Assembly (NCBI GenBank): GCA_903961095.1
Contig: CAJCDH010000134.1
Location: 1 to 39,960 of the forward strand
Reading direction: 5' to 3'
DNA length: 39,960 nt
Source: an uncultured Burkholderiales bacterium
GTDB taxonomy: Bacteria; Pseudomonadota; Gammaproteobacteria; Burkholderiales; Burkholderiaceae_C
Part shown: positions 1 to 8,770 of the stretch, piece after piece
Position numbering within the stretch: position 1 is the stretch's first letter
How the letters are laid out: every line of letters begins with the position of its first letter
Position numbers and translations under genes: made by a program
Notes under the pieces: model-generated
Told to the model about the DNA's origin: nothing
Seen by the model: the letters and a program-made list of their open reading frames with translations, nothing else
The model's database searches: none

Positions 1-102
1 AGTGAATGCGAACCCATGGCCAGGGACTTACACATGAACTTTGCCAAAGACAATAATATGCAAGTCACTGAGGCTTGTCGTATGCCAGTTCCTCCAACAT
101 AG
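1..102 (+). CDS. 3' end of a probable DUF3579 protein (partial)
   Basis: An open frame enters from the left edge and stops at TAG 100-102, giving 33 C-terminal residues that include EPMARDLHMNFAKDN and MQVTEACRMP. This resembles, from memory, the C-terminus of the DUF3579 family, small proteins of unknown function found in betaproteobacteria close to argF and rpsT. The position just upstream of a convergent rpsT supports that reading. The start and most of the protein lie outside the window, so the family call rests on about 30 residues plus context and could not be checked by a search. Confidence 0.6.
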   Translation, partial: SECEPMARDLHMNFAKDNNMQVTEACRMPVPPT

Positions 103-128
103 AGGCTGTCTTACAACATGCGCCCACA

Positions 129-154
129 AAAAAGCCGTCCTAAGACGGCTTTTT
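129..154. terminator. Bidirectional intrinsic terminator
   Basis: GCCGTC (134-139) pairs with GACGGC (144-149) around a CTAA loop. Flanking A and T runs (129-133 and 150-154) extend the stem and give a U-tract on either strand. It lies between the upstream plus-strand gene and the convergent rpsT, so it can end both transcripts. Confidence 0.85.
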
Positions 155-229
155 GCTTTTTCTTTGCTGACAGCGCACCCGTTTCAATCGGCGGCAACCC
201 TGATGGGTGCCGGGCTGATGATCACTTGA

Positions 230-526
230 TCAGGCGAGGGCCAAGGCTTTCACCTTGGTTGACAAGCGGCTCTTATCGCGAGCTGCTTTGTTTTTGTGGA
301 AGATGCCTTTGTCGGCAACGGTGTCCACAACGGCTTGCATTTTGGCAAACAGTTCTGTTGCTTTGGTTTTGTCACCAGCCAGAACAGCTTTTTCAACGTT
401 CTTCACAGCGGTGCGGTATTTGGAGCGCAGTGAAGTGTTCGCTGCGTTCAGTTTCACGTCTTGACGTGCGCGTTTCCTGCCTGATGCCAGGCGGGGGTTC
501 TTTTTCTTGGGTTTTCCAGAAGCCAT
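230..526 (-). CDS. rpsT: 30S ribosomal protein S20
   Basis: Encodes a 98-residue, very basic protein with the S20 pattern: the N-terminal [19 protein letters not shown] stretch, then two long helices ([15 protein letters not shown] and a C-terminal [14 protein letters not shown] segment) that bind 16S rRNA in the body of the small subunit. S20 acts early in 30S assembly. The length is near the usual 85-100 residues. The ATG at 526 follows an AGGATAA ribosome binding site about 6 bases upstream, so the start is firm. The gene diverges from murJ, the arrangement I associate with Burkholderiales, and converges on a strong terminator at 129-154. Confidence 0.97.
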   Translation of the reverse strand: MASGKPKKKNPRLASGRKRARQDVKLNAANTSLRSKYRTAVKNVEKAVLAGDKTKATELFAKMQAVVDTVADKGIFHKNKAARDKSRLSTKVKALALA

Positions 527-571
527 TTAATTTATCCTAGTTGTCTGAGGATGTTGTCAGCAAAGCCGGCT

Positions 572-580
572 ATTGTATCA
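572..580 (-). promoter_or_regulatory. Candidate extended -10 promoter of rpsT
   Basis: Read on the minus strand, TGATACAAT (580 to 572) fits an extended -10 element (TG-N-TATAAT-like). It would start transcription near 565 and leave a leader of about 40 bases before the rpsT ATG. No good -35 box is visible at the usual distance. By-eye prediction only. Confidence 0.3.
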
Positions 581-642
581 GTCAAACTGGTACTTGGTCG
601 AGGGGTATGACAAGCAGGCACTTCAGTCGCTACACTCTCTTT

Positions 643-2208
643 GTGAGCCTTCTTAAATCTGCCTCTACCGTCTCCCTTTGGACTCTGGCTTCCCGCATCA
701 CGGGATTGGTCAGAGAGTTGCTCATTGCTGCTGCGTTTGGCGCAAGTGCACTCACAGATGCCTTTAATGTGGCCTTTCGTATTCCAAACTTGTTTCGAAG
801 GCTCTTTGCGGAGGGTGCTTTCAGTCAAGCCTTTGTTCCGGTTCTGGCGGCAAGCAAAGCCCAACATGGCGAGGAGGCCACGCGACAGGCGGTTAACCAT
901 GTGGCCACTCTCTTGGCCTGGTCACTTTTGGTTTTGAGCCTCTTGGGTGTTTTGGCCGCGCCGTTTTTGGTATGGGCAATGGCCAGTGGCTTGCAACAGC
1001 AACCTGAATCCTATCAAGCGGCCATTCAAATGACGCGCTTCATGTTCCCCTATATCGGATTTATGTCGATGGTGGCTTTGTCTGCCGGCATCTTGAACAC
1101 ATGGAAAAAATTTGCAGTTCCAGCCGCAACCCCAGTGTTGTTGAATTTAGCCATGATTGGCGCTGCATGGTTCTTAGCGCCCTGGCTGAAGTCGCAGGGT
1201 ATACAGCCCATCTATGCCTTGCCCGTTGGCGTGATGCTGGGGGGGGTCCTGCAATTGGCCATTCAAATCCCAGCGCTTTCAAAAATTGGATTGCTGCCGC
1301 GCATCGGCCTGGGCATCTCAGCCATACGTCATGCCGCATCAGATCCAGCCTCTCGCCAAATTGCAAGCCTGATGCTGCCCGCATTGCTCGGTGTGGGCGT
1401 TGCTCAAATTTCTTTGTTAATCAACACACAAATTGCTTCGCACTTAGCGCCGGGCAGCGTCAGTTGGTTAACGTATGCTGATAGATTGATGGAGTTTCCA
1501 ACTGCTATTTTGGGCGTCGCGCTGGGCGCTGTATTGATGCCGCAATTGGCGGCTGCCAAGGCAAATGGGGATCAACTCGAATACTCAGCCATGCTCGATT
1601 GGGGTTTGCGTTTGGTTGTCCTGCTGGCTCTGCCTTGCGCTGTGGCTTTGCTGGTTTTTTCGCAGCCCTTGGTGTCGGTGCTTTATCACTATGGGGCATT
1701 TACCGATCGAGATGTTCAGCAGACAACCCTTGCTCTGAGTGGCTATGGCGTTGGCTTATTAGGTCTTGTGGCCATCAAAGTGTTGGCGCCTGGCTACTAT
1801 GCCAGTCAAGATATCAAAACGCCTGTGAAAATTGCAGTGATTGTGTTGTGTTTTACGCAAGTGATGAACGTGGTCTTGGTGCCTCAATTGGCGCATGCTG
1901 GACTTGCATTGTCGATTGGCCTTGGCGCTTTGCTGAATGCGCTATGGTTGTTGCTGGGCTTAATTCGCAAAGGAAGTTACAAGCCCTTGCCTGGTTGGCC
2001 CATGTTTGGTGCGCGCGTGCTTCTGGCAACTTTGTTGTTGGCGCTGTTTCTTTGGTGGGTGGCTTCATCCTTTGATTGGTTGGCAATGCGGCAACAAGTT
2101 GGAACAAGACTGGGTACCATGGCCTTGGTGTTGTTGTGTTCTGCTTTGTTGTATTTTGCTTGTTTGCGCTTGAGTGGTTTGCACTTGAAATCTTTTGTAC
2201 GCCGCTAG
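643..2208 (+). CDS. murJ: Lipid II flippase MurJ (MviN)
   Basis: A 521-residue inner-membrane protein of the MOP superfamily with about 14 hydrophobic helices. It flips lipid II to the periplasmic face for peptidoglycan synthesis. The N-terminus (LASRITGLVRELLIAAAFG followed by ALTDAFNVAFRIPNLFRRLF) is the classic MviN signature with its conserved arginines. The frame is open back to 541, and an in-frame ATG at 607 would add 12 residues. I prefer GTG 643 because the protein then begins SLLKSAST, as the family usually does, but no clear ribosome binding site decides between them. It is followed after 12 bases by the SirB1-family gene and is probably cotranscribed with it. Confidence 0.95.
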   Translation: MSLLKSASTVSLWTLASRITGLVRELLIAAAFGASALTDAFNVAFRIPNLFRRLFAEGAFSQAFVPVLAASKAQHGEEATRQAVNHVATLLAWSLLVLSLLGVLAAPFLVWAMASGLQQQPESYQAAIQMTRFMFPYIGFMSMVALSAGILNTWKKFAVPAATPVLLNLAMIGAAWFLAPWLKSQGIQPIYALPVGVMLGGVLQLAIQIPALSKIGLLPRIGLGISAIRHAASDPASRQIASLMLPALLGVGVAQISLLINTQIASHLAPGSVSWLTYADRLMEFPTAILGVALGAVLMPQLAAAKANGDQLEYSAMLDWGLRLVVLLALPCAVALLVFSQPLVSVLYHYGAFTDRDVQQTTLALSGYGVGLLGLVAIKVLAPGYYASQDIKTPVKIAVIVLCFTQVMNVVLVPQLAHAGLALSIGLGALLNALWLLLGLIRKGSYKPLPGWPMFGARVLLATLLLALFLWWVASSFDWLAMRQQVGTRLGTMALVLLCSALLYFACLRLSGLHLKSFVRR

Positions 2209-2220
2209 TTGGAGAGCCTG

Positions 2221-3066
2221 ATGAACCTGCAGACCATGTCAGTGACACCTCTGAGTTATTTTCAAAGCCTCGTCAAAACGGATGCAGATTTTCCTTTGCT
2301 TGAAGCGGCTGCTTCTATTGCACAAGACGAAGAGCCAGCACTGGACATTCAAGATGTTTTGGCAAGCTGTGATGCGTTGTTGGTTCGATTGAGGCGTCGG
2401 CTGAAGTTGGATGCGGACCCCTTGAAGACACTTTCTGTGTTGAATCAATTTTTCTACACAGAACTGGGATTCATGGGCAATGCCAACAATTTTTATGCGC
2501 CTGAAAACAGCTACTTGAACGAAGTTTTGAGATCACGAAGAGGGATTCCAATCTCCATTGCCATCATTTGGTTGGAACTGGCTCAATCGCTGGGTTTGCA
2601 GGCGCAGGGCGTTTCCTTTCCAGGACATTTCTTGGTCAAGGTGACACTGCCAGAAGGCTTGGTTGTGCTCGACCCGCTCACCGGTGATTCTTTGGGTTTG
2701 GACAATTTGGCAGAGCGCTTGGCACCATTTCGTTCCCACATGGGTGACACTGCAGACATGGACACGCCATTGGGACTTTTTTTACAGCCCGCCATGCCGC
2801 GCGACATATTGACCAGAATGCTGAGAAACCTCAAAGAGATTTTTAGCAGCCAAGCCGATTGGACTCGACTTGTTTTGGTCTTGGATCGCTTGATAGTCCT
2901 CAACCCGGATGCACTTTTTGAAATTCGCGATCGCGGCTTGGCCTACATTGAATTAGGCCAAAAAGAGCGGGCCCTCCAAGATTTAATGCGCTATGTCGAT
3001 GAAGTGCCCAATGCAGCCGACACACTGGAGGTCAAGCACCGCGTGGCTTCACTTCAAACAGAATGA
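2221..3066 (+). CDS. SirB1-family transglutaminase-like/TPR protein
   Basis: A 281-residue soluble protein with the SirB1 layout: a transglutaminase-like N-terminal domain (around residues 80-190, including NNFYAPENSYLNEVLRSRRG, IPISIAIIWLELAQ and GVSFPGHFLVK) and a C-terminal helical TPR-like part (DRGLAYIELGQKERALQDL). In transglutaminase folds the conserved Cys is the nucleophile; I see no obvious catalytic Cys at the IPISIA position, so enzyme activity is doubtful. Family members are often next to murJ or prfA/hemK genes, and their function is not settled. The ATG at 2221 is chosen because GGAGAG at 2211-2216 is well placed; a TTG at 2209 also keeps the frame open. Confidence 0.88.
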   Translation: MNLQTMSVTPLSYFQSLVKTDADFPLLEAAASIAQDEEPALDIQDVLASCDALLVRLRRRLKLDADPLKTLSVLNQFFYTELGFMGNANNFYAPENSYLNEVLRSRRGIPISIAIIWLELAQSLGLQAQGVSFPGHFLVKVTLPEGLVVLDPLTGDSLGLDNLAERLAPFRSHMGDTADMDTPLGLFLQPAMPRDILTRMLRNLKEIFSSQADWTRLVLVLDRLIVLNPDALFEIRDRGLAYIELGQKERALQDLMRYVDEVPNAADTLEVKHRVASLQTE

Positions 3067-3074
3067 GACTGTCA

Positions 3075-3111
3075 AGGGCACTGCCCTAAGCACCTTCAGA
3101 GCTTGAAGGTG
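3075..3111. terminator. Two adjacent hairpins between convergent genes
   Basis: AGGGCA-C-TGCCCT (3075-3087) is followed by CACCTTCA-GAGCT-TGAAGGTG (3091-3111), both perfect inverted repeats. They sit between the convergent SirB1-family gene and purM. Neither is followed by a U-tract, so they may only mark or protect transcript ends. Confidence 0.45.
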
Positions 3112-3129
3112 AATGGCTGATGAATTGAC

Positions 3130-4161
3130 TTACCTCACCACAACTTGTTGGCCATTGCTCTGTTCTGCAATGACGCCAATTTGGTAAACCTTTTCGCCTG
3201 ATTGGCTGAGGGTTTGTGCACACGCTTGTGCATGGGCTTGATCAATGACGACCACCATGCCAATGCCATTGTTGAAGGTGCGGTTCATTTCAATGTCATC
3301 AATATGGGCTGTTTTCTGCAGCCATGCAAACAATTCTGATTGGGGCCAACTGCCCTTTTCAAGGTGAGCTGCCATGCCCTCAGGTAAGACACGAGGAATG
3401 TTCTCGAGCAAACCTCCGCCCGTGATGTGAGCCAAGGCTTTGATGGGGTGAATAGCCAATGCCTGTAGCACTGGCTTGACATAAAGCCTGGTAGGTGCCA
3501 TGACGGCCTCTTTGAATGGCATGCCATCTAAAGTGGCGGGCAACTCATGCGCTGCACGTTCAATGCATTTGCGTACCAAGCTAAAACCATTGGAATGCAC
3601 GCCATGGGAACCAAGCCCCAAAACAACATCGCCTGGTTTAACGTCCTTGCCCGAGAGAATCTTGGATTTTTCAACTGCGCCGACAGCAAAACCAGCCAAG
3701 TCATATTCGCCAGCAGGGTACATACCTGGCATTTCTGCAGTTTCGCCGCCGATCAGTGCGCAGCCTGACATTTCACAGCCATTGGCAATACCGCCTATGA
3801 CGGCTGCAGCCGTGTCAACATCCAGTTTGCCGCAGGCAAAATAATCCAAGAAGAACAAAGGCTCGGCACCTTGAACCAGCACGTCATTGACACTCATCGC
3901 AACCAAGTCGATGCCAACGGTGGTGTGCATATCCCATTCAAACGCCAACTTGAGTTTGGTGCCCACGCCATCTGTGCCAGACACAAGGACCGGCTCCTTG
4001 TAGCGCTTGGGGACTTCAAATAAAGCACCAAAACCACCAATCCCGGCTAAAACACCTTCCCGCATGGTCTTTTTAGCCAAAGGCTTGATGAGTTCTACCA
4101 AAGCATCGCCAGCGACGATGTCGACGCCAGCGTCTTTGTACGAGAGGGGGGTTGAGCTCAT
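3130..4161 (-). CDS. purM: Phosphoribosylformylglycinamidine cyclo-ligase (AIR synthetase)
   Basis: A 343-residue cytosolic enzyme for step 5 of de novo purine synthesis: ATP-dependent closure of FGAM to aminoimidazole ribonucleotide. Diagnostic motifs are [13 protein letters not shown] (around 61-73), [12 protein letters not shown] and the C-terminal [13 protein letters not shown], as in the PurM/PurL ATP-binding superfamily. Its length matches the family (about 345-350). It diverges from the AI-2E permease and the hda-pcnB-folK run, a placement I associate with betaproteobacteria. It is not part of a purine operon here. The ATG at 4161 gives the usual [15 protein letters not shown] start. 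Confidence 0.97.
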   Translation of the reverse strand: MSSTPLSYKDAGVDIVAGDALVELIKPLAKKTMREGVLAGIGGFGALFEVPKRYKEPVLVSGTDGVGTKLKLAFEWDMHTTVGIDLVAMSVNDVLVQGAEPLFFLDYFACGKLDVDTAAAVIGGIANGCEMSGCALIGGETAEMPGMYPAGEYDLAGFAVGAVEKSKILSGKDVKPGDVVLGLGSHGVHSNGFSLVRKCIERAAHELPATLDGMPFKEAVMAPTRLYVKPVLQALAIHPIKALAHITGGGLLENIPRVLPEGMAAHLEKGSWPQSELFAWLQKTAHIDDIEMNRTFNNGIGMVVVIDQAHAQACAQTLSQSGEKVYQIGVIAEQSNGQQVVVR

Positions 4162-4212
4162 GTGAAAAATGGATAAATGGTGGCAAAGAGGGCGGGGGGG
4201 ACTAAAATCAAG

Positions 4213-4244
4213 CCTTATTTTAAGGTCTGCACGTGAGATGCAGA
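4213..4244. promoter_or_regulatory. Paired inverted repeats in the purM/permease divergent region
   Basis: CCTTA-TTT-TAAGG (4213-4225) abuts TCTGCA-N7-TGCAGA (4226-4244). Both are perfect repeats in the 131-base gap between divergent starts. They could be an operator pair. I do not recognise a known regulator site; in particular this is not the ACGCAAACGTTTTCGT-type PurR box. Confidence 0.25.
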
Positions 4245-4292
4245 TTAAAGCTTGAACCTTCTTTCAATTTACTTTGATACCCACCCAACCCT

Positions 4293-5372
4293 ATGCCCAT
4301 CAATTTAAGCTCCAAACGACCAACTTTGTGGCTGGGTGCCGCAGTTGTGTTGCTCATGGTTTTGTGGGCATTAGGGCCTGTTTTAGTGCCCTTCGCGGTG
4401 GCGGCTGTTTTAGCCTATGCCCTGCATCCTCTGGTGTTAAGTTTGCAAAGGCTCAATCCTGCCTTGCTGCCCCGATTGGTCTGCGTGCTTTTGGTTGAGG
4501 TGATTGCGTTGCTTGCTGTGTTGGGCATTATCTTGCTGTTGGTACCCATTTTGACCCGAGAGGTTCCGCTGCTTCAACAGCAGTTGCCTGCCTTGCTTGA
4601 TCGATTGGCTGTCAATGTCAACCCGTGGTTGGCAAAGTTTGGCATTGAGTTAACCCTCGATGTGGCAAGTCTCAAGGCGCAATTGATCAATTATTTGAGT
4701 GCCAACCGTGAAGATTGGCTCGACCCTCTTTTGGCGTCACTGAAATTGGGTGGCAACTTTGCGCTGACGGCAATTGGCAACATGATACTGATACCTGTGG
4801 TGCTCTTTTACTTGCTCAGTGAATGGGATCGTTGGGTCTTTCAGATCGTCCAATGGGTGCCTCCAAAGTGGCGCACCAACTACGACAGTTTCATGAGCGA
4901 GTGCGATGCTGTTTTGGGGCAGTACTTGCGTGGTCAACTTTTGGTGATGTTGGCCTTGTCGTGCTTTTACGCGGCGGGATTGATGGCCTTTGGGCTTGAT
5001 TTGGCAATTCCGATTGGTGTTTTCACAGGGCTGGCAGTATTTGTGCCTTATTTGGGGTTTGGTTTGGGTTTGATGCTGGCGTTGTTGGCGGGCATTTTGC
5101 AATTCGCATCACTCAAGGCCTTGTTGATGGTGGCCGTTGTGTTCGGTCTGGGGCAATTGCTTGAAAGTTTTTGGCTGACGCCCAAGTGGGTGGGAGAGCG
5201 CATTGGCTTGCACCCCTTGGCGGTTATCTTTGCTTTGCTGGCATTCGGACATTTTTTTGGGTTTGTGGGTGTGCTGGTTGCATTGCCAGCTAGCGCAGTC
5301 ATTTTGGTAGCCCTGAGAAGAGCCAGAGCACAATATTTTGAAAGCGATATGTACCGAGGCCCAAGTCCATGA
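4293..5372 (+). CDS. AI-2E family (PerM-type) membrane transporter
   Basis: A 359-residue polytopic membrane protein of the AI-2E_transport family (formerly UPF0118/PerM). Two hydrophobic helices near the N-terminus (residues 12-50) and a third around 62-85 are followed by an amphipathic region and then a block of helices ending in the conserved YLGFGLGLMLALLAG and FGHFFGFVGVLVALPASAV segments. Substrates vary between members (autoinducer-2 export, ion antiport), so none is assigned here. It heads a run whose next three junctions are all ATGA overlaps (5369-5372, 6052-6055, 6714-6717), so translation with hda is probably coupled. No clear ribosome binding site precedes the ATG at 4293. Confidence 0.88.
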   Translation: MPINLSSKRPTLWLGAAVVLLMVLWALGPVLVPFAVAAVLAYALHPLVLSLQRLNPALLPRLVCVLLVEVIALLAVLGIILLLVPILTREVPLLQQQLPALLDRLAVNVNPWLAKFGIELTLDVASLKAQLINYLSANREDWLDPLLASLKLGGNFALTAIGNMILIPVVLFYLLSEWDRWVFQIVQWVPPKWRTNYDSFMSECDAVLGQYLRGQLLVMLALSCFYAAGLMAFGLDLAIPIGVFTGLAVFVPYLGFGLGLMLALLAGILQFASLKALLMVAVVFGLGQLLESFWLTPKWVGERIGLHPLAVIFALLAFGHFFGFVGVLVALPASAVILVALRRARAQYFESDMYRGPSP

Positions 5373-6055
5373 AGCAAATGGCACTGGACATAGGTTTGCA
5401 CACCGCCCCCACTTTGGAAAGTTTCTTTGCTGGACCTAACTCTGCTGCGCTTGAACACCTGAGGCTGTGGACTTCCAGTCAAATGCCAAGCCCTGTCCCT
5501 TCTTATCTTTGGGGTGAGAGTGGCTCTGGTAAGTCGCATTTGCTCAGAGCGGTTCAATCCGAATTGACCGACTCTGGCATGAGGGTGGGGTGGCTCGATG
5601 CGAATCAGAACGATCGATTGAGTTTTGATGAATCCTGGACGGCTGTTTTGATGGACGATGTTCATTTGTACAACTTGGAGCAACAACAACTTGCATTCAA
5701 TTGGTTTGTCAATGCCCTAGCGCCCAAAACTGGTTTGCCCAGATGGGTGCTTGCGGCGGGCATGTTGCCCCCTGCTGATTTGAAATTGCGCGATGACTTG
5801 CGTTCGAGACTGGGTTGGGGCCATGTCTATGCGCTGCAGGTTCTGAGTGATACGGAGCGAGCTGCCGTGTTGAGACTAGAAGCAGATGCCAGAGGCCTCT
5901 TTTTAAGTGACGATGTCATGAGTTACATGCTCAGTCGGTTTTCTCGAGACCTCAGCAGTTTGATGACATTGCTAGATCACCTTGATCAATATGCATTGCA
6001 AACACAAAGAGCAATCACCATTCCTTTAATCAAGTCGATGCTGGAGAGCACATGA
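5369..6055 (+). CDS. hda: DnaA regulatory inactivator Hda
   Basis: A 228-residue AAA+ protein homologous to the ATPase core of DnaA but lacking its DNA-binding domain IV. In E. coli, Hda bound to the DNA-loaded sliding clamp stimulates ATP hydrolysis by DnaA and prevents over-initiation. Walker A is GESGSGKS (49-56) and the Walker B-like box is VLMDDVH (93-99). QMALDIG (3-9) sits where the N-terminal clamp-binding peptide lies. A sensor-II-like helix (SYMLSRFSRDLSSL) is near the C-terminus. The start overlaps the permease stop and the stop overlaps the next start. The family call is strong; strength of clamp binding is inferred. Confidence 0.93.
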   Translation: MKQMALDIGLHTAPTLESFFAGPNSAALEHLRLWTSSQMPSPVPSYLWGESGSGKSHLLRAVQSELTDSGMRVGWLDANQNDRLSFDESWTAVLMDDVHLYNLEQQQLAFNWFVNALAPKTGLPRWVLAAGMLPPADLKLRDDLRSRLGWGHVYALQVLSDTERAAVLRLEADARGLFLSDDVMSYMLSRFSRDLSSLMTLLDHLDQYALQTQRAITIPLIKSMLEST

Positions 6056-6717
6056 ACTTGGTACTCTTTGATCTAGACAACACCCTGTTACCCATCGACT
6101 CAGACTACTCTTGGGGTGAATTTACAAATCGCTTGGGTTGGAATGACCCCGTTGCATTCAAAGCCCAAAATGATCGTTTTTATGCGGATTACCAAGCGGG
6201 TGTTTTGAACATTCACGACTATGTGCGTTTTGCCACTGAAGCTGTGAAGTTAAAGGGTGCAGATGCTGCTGCCAAAGCGCATGATCAGTTTATGCAAGAG
6301 GTTATTTTGCCGCAGCTTAAAACGCAGGCGCTTGATTTGGTAAAACACCATCAAGCCGCGGGTGATCACGTCATGATTGTGACGGCCACCAACGAGTTTG
6401 TAACGCGCCCAATTGCACATGCATTTGGTGTTCAAGAGCTCATTGCAGTTGAGTTGGCACGAGACTCGCAAGGCTGGATCACAGGTGAAATTTCAGGCAC
6501 GCCTTCTTTCAAAGAGGGCAAGGTCATCAGAGTTTCAGAGTGGTTAAGCGCAAACCAAAAAACTTGGCAGGATGTACAGATTACTTTTTATTCGGATTCA
6601 ATCAATGATTTGCCTTTGCTCGAGCGAGCACAAATTCCTGTGGCGGTGAATCCAGATGCGCGTTTGCGTCAACTTGCGACCGATCGGGGCTGGCGCATAC
6701 TTCAACTTTTCTCATGA
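6052..6717 (+). CDS. HAD superfamily hydrolase, SerB-like (subfamily IB)
   Basis: A 221-residue cytosolic HAD phosphatase. Motif I is FDLDNT (nucleophile D7, acid/base D9), motif II is the T111 of VTATNEF, a Lys near 157 fits motif III, and motif IV is YSDSINDLPLL (D182, D186). The helical cap between motifs I and II and the overall pattern match the phosphoserine-phosphatase-like HAD-IB group found next to hda in betaproteobacteria. The true substrate is unknown; it need not be phosphoserine. ATGA overlaps at both ends (6052-6055 and 6714-6717) suggest it is translated in step with hda and pcnB. Confidence 0.9.
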   Translation: MNLVLFDLDNTLLPIDSDYSWGEFTNRLGWNDPVAFKAQNDRFYADYQAGVLNIHDYVRFATEAVKLKGADAAAKAHDQFMQEVILPQLKTQALDLVKHHQAAGDHVMIVTATNEFVTRPIAHAFGVQELIAVELARDSQGWITGEISGTPSFKEGKVIRVSEWLSANQKTWQDVQITFYSDSINDLPLLERAQIPVAVNPDARLRQLATDRGWRILQLFS

Positions 6718-8192
6718 TCAAAAAATTCATTCAAAAAATACTCGGTAAGCCGAGCGCCAGTCACTCAGCCACTGACTTTGGAAAACGCGTTGAAATTCCT
6801 GCTTCCGTCCATGGCATCGACCCCAGCTTGGTGGACGATCGCGCATTGAATGTTGTTCGAACATTGCAAGACGCCGGTTATGAAGCTTATGTCGTGGGCG
6901 GTGCTGTGCGCGATTTGCTCTTAGGTTTGCGGCCCAAAGATTTTGATGTTGCAACGGATGCAACGCCAGAGGAAGTTAAAGCTTTGTTCAGGCGAGCTTT
7001 CATCATTGGTCGCCGTTTTCGAATTGTTCATGTGGTTTACGGCAGAGGCCGCGAGCATGAGGTGATTGAAGTCTCTACCTTCCGAGCACATTTAGACAAT
7101 CGCGCCGCTGAGCAAGTCAAGGGCAATGAGCGCACCAGCAAGTCAGAGTTGGCAGGCATGAAGCATGCGGTTGATTCAAGCGGCAGAGTGTTGCGCGACA
7201 ATGTTTGGGGCCCCCAAGATGAGGATGCAACCCGCCGTGACTTCACAGTCAACGCCATGTACTACGATCCAGAGTCGCAATACCTCGTGGACTACCACGG
7301 TGGTATGAAAGACTCAAATCAAAAAATCTTGCGCATGATTGGCGATCCTGTGGCGCGATATCGCGAAGATCCCGTTCGCATTATTCGAGCTGTTCGCTTT
7401 GCTGCCAAATTAAGCCCCTTAGGTTTCAAGCTTGAAAATAAAACTGCCAAGCCCCTGGCCACGATGTTGGGCTTGTTGGCAGATGTGCCACAAAGTCGCT
7501 TGTTTGACGAAATGCTCAAATTGCTTCAGACGGGCCATGCTTTGGCGTCTATTGAGCAACTCCAAAAACTAGGCCTGCAAAAAGGAATATATCCCTTGCT
7601 CGACGTGGTTGTCGAACGATCTGACACAGCTTTTGTCAAGGCTGCTCTGATGGACACGGATAGGCGAGTGGGTGAGGGCAAGCCAGTAGCACCTAGCTTC
7701 TTATTGGCTTGCGTGTTGTGGGCGGATGTGAAGTTGGGTTGGGATCAACGCATGGCCAATCGAACACCGCCATTCCCAGCGTTGCAAGAAGCCATCGATG
7801 AAGTTTTTGATGCGCGTATCGGTGATGTCTCTGGTCGGGGTAAGTTGGCGGCTGACATGCGTGAAATTTGGATGATGCAACCGCGCTTTGATAAACGCAT
7901 CGGCAGTACGCCCTTTAGCTTGGTAGAGCAAGCGCGCTTTAGAGCTGGCTTTGATTTCTTAAGGTTGCGTGCAGAAGTCTCTGAGGTTGAAGTGACATTG
8001 GCAGACTGGTGGCAAGAATTCAGCACAGCCGATGACGCGGCAAGAGAAGACCTCATGCAACTGGTCAAATCTGAAAAATCTCCTGCTGCATCAGGCAGTG
8101 CAGCAAAAAGTCGCCGAGCACCCAGAAGACGAAAGCCATCTAGCCAATCCAATGTGACCGGCGAATCTGGTACGCCATCATCTGACAATTGA
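6714..8192 (+). CDS. pcnB: Poly(A) polymerase I
   Basis: A 492-residue class II nucleotidyltransferase that adds 3' poly(A) tails and so promotes RNA decay. The catalytic head has VVGGAVRDLLLG (60-71), the metal-binding DFD (76-78), and IIGRRFRIVHV (97-107), the signature that separates bacterial poly(A) polymerases from CCA-adding enzymes. The RNA-binding helical domain follows (RMIGDPVARYREDPVRIIRAVRF). The last 50 residues are a low-complexity basic tail (KSRRAPRRRKPSS), a common PcnB end thought to bind RNA. It overlaps the HAD gene by four bases; folK follows 48 bases later. Confidence 0.95.
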   Translation: MIKKFIQKILGKPSASHSATDFGKRVEIPASVHGIDPSLVDDRALNVVRTLQDAGYEAYVVGGAVRDLLLGLRPKDFDVATDATPEEVKALFRRAFIIGRRFRIVHVVYGRGREHEVIEVSTFRAHLDNRAAEQVKGNERTSKSELAGMKHAVDSSGRVLRDNVWGPQDEDATRRDFTVNAMYYDPESQYLVDYHGGMKDSNQKILRMIGDPVARYREDPVRIIRAVRFAAKLSPLGFKLENKTAKPLATMLGLLADVPQSRLFDEMLKLLQTGHALASIEQLQKLGLQKGIYPLLDVVVERSDTAFVKAALMDTDRRVGEGKPVAPSFLLACVLWADVKLGWDQRMANRTPPFPALQEAIDEVFDARIGDVSGRGKLAADMREIWMMQPRFDKRIGSTPFSLVEQARFRAGFDFLRLRAEVSEVEVTLADWWQEFSTADDAAREDLMQLVKSEKSPAASGSAAKSRRAPRRRKPSSQSNVTGESGTPSSDN

Positions 8193-8240
8193 TTCAACAA
8201 GGACGTGGGTTGTGCAATTCAATTTAGGGCAGGTCCATTG

Positions 8241-8711
8241 ATGTGCAAGCGTGAGTGGGTCAATGCCTATGCTGGCTTAGGCGCCAATTTGGGCGAATCG
8301 CGTCTCCAGCTTGAGTCGGCCATTTTGTCCTTGGCGCGCTTGCCTGAGACCGTGTTGATAAAACAATCCTCGTTCTATCGATCGGCACCCTTTCAAGCAG
8401 AAGGACCAGACTATTTGAATGCTGTTGTGCACCTCCAAACACGTTTGAACGCCTGTGAGTTGTTGCATGCTTTTCAAAACATTGAAAACTTGTCGGGGCG
8501 TGTTCGCCCTTACCTCAATGCACCGCGCACTCTTGACATTGACTTGTTGTTGTATGGCGATGGCTCAGTTCAAAGCACTGTGCTTCAGGTGCCGCACCCC
8601 AGGATGCGAGAAAGAGCATTTGTGTTAATGCCTCTGAGTGAAATTGCGCCGCACTTGGTCAGCACCTTTGAAATTCTCAAAGTGGCAGATCAAGCCATTT
8701 GTAAGCTATAA
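8241..8711 (+). CDS. folK: 2-amino-4-hydroxy-6-hydroxymethyldihydropteridine pyrophosphokinase (HPPK)
   Basis: A 156-residue cytosolic enzyme that transfers pyrophosphate from ATP to 6-hydroxymethyl-7,8-dihydropterin in folate synthesis. The HPPK signature is at residues 89-103 (RPYLNAPRTLDIDLL), with the two Mg-binding aspartates at D99 and D101. The N-terminal AYAGLGANLGE and the YRSAPF segment are also typical. The frame is open from GTG 8205, but ATG 8241 follows an AGG at 8231-8233 at good distance and gives the family's usual length. It follows pcnB, as in many proteobacteria. Confidence 0.94.
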   Translation: MCKREWVNAYAGLGANLGESRLQLESAILSLARLPETVLIKQSSFYRSAPFQAEGPDYLNAVVHLQTRLNACELLHAFQNIENLSGRVRPYLNAPRTLDIDLLLYGDGSVQSTVLQVPHPRMRERAFVLMPLSEIAPHLVSTFEILKVADQAICKL

Positions 8712-8770
8712 AATTTTTCAATCTATTTTTGAACCCAAGCAAAACCATCTTTCGAACATAAAGCGACTAT

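Noticed and set aside
2925-2940. GCGATCGC-type palindromes (also near 16675)
   Set aside because: Too few and scattered; they resemble cyanobacterial HIP1 sites by chance only.
5048-5689. A 213-codon minus-strand open frame across the permease/hda junction
   Set aside because: It is antisense to two well-supported genes and its composition (Lys/Asn/Pro-rich, no motifs) is that of a shadow frame.
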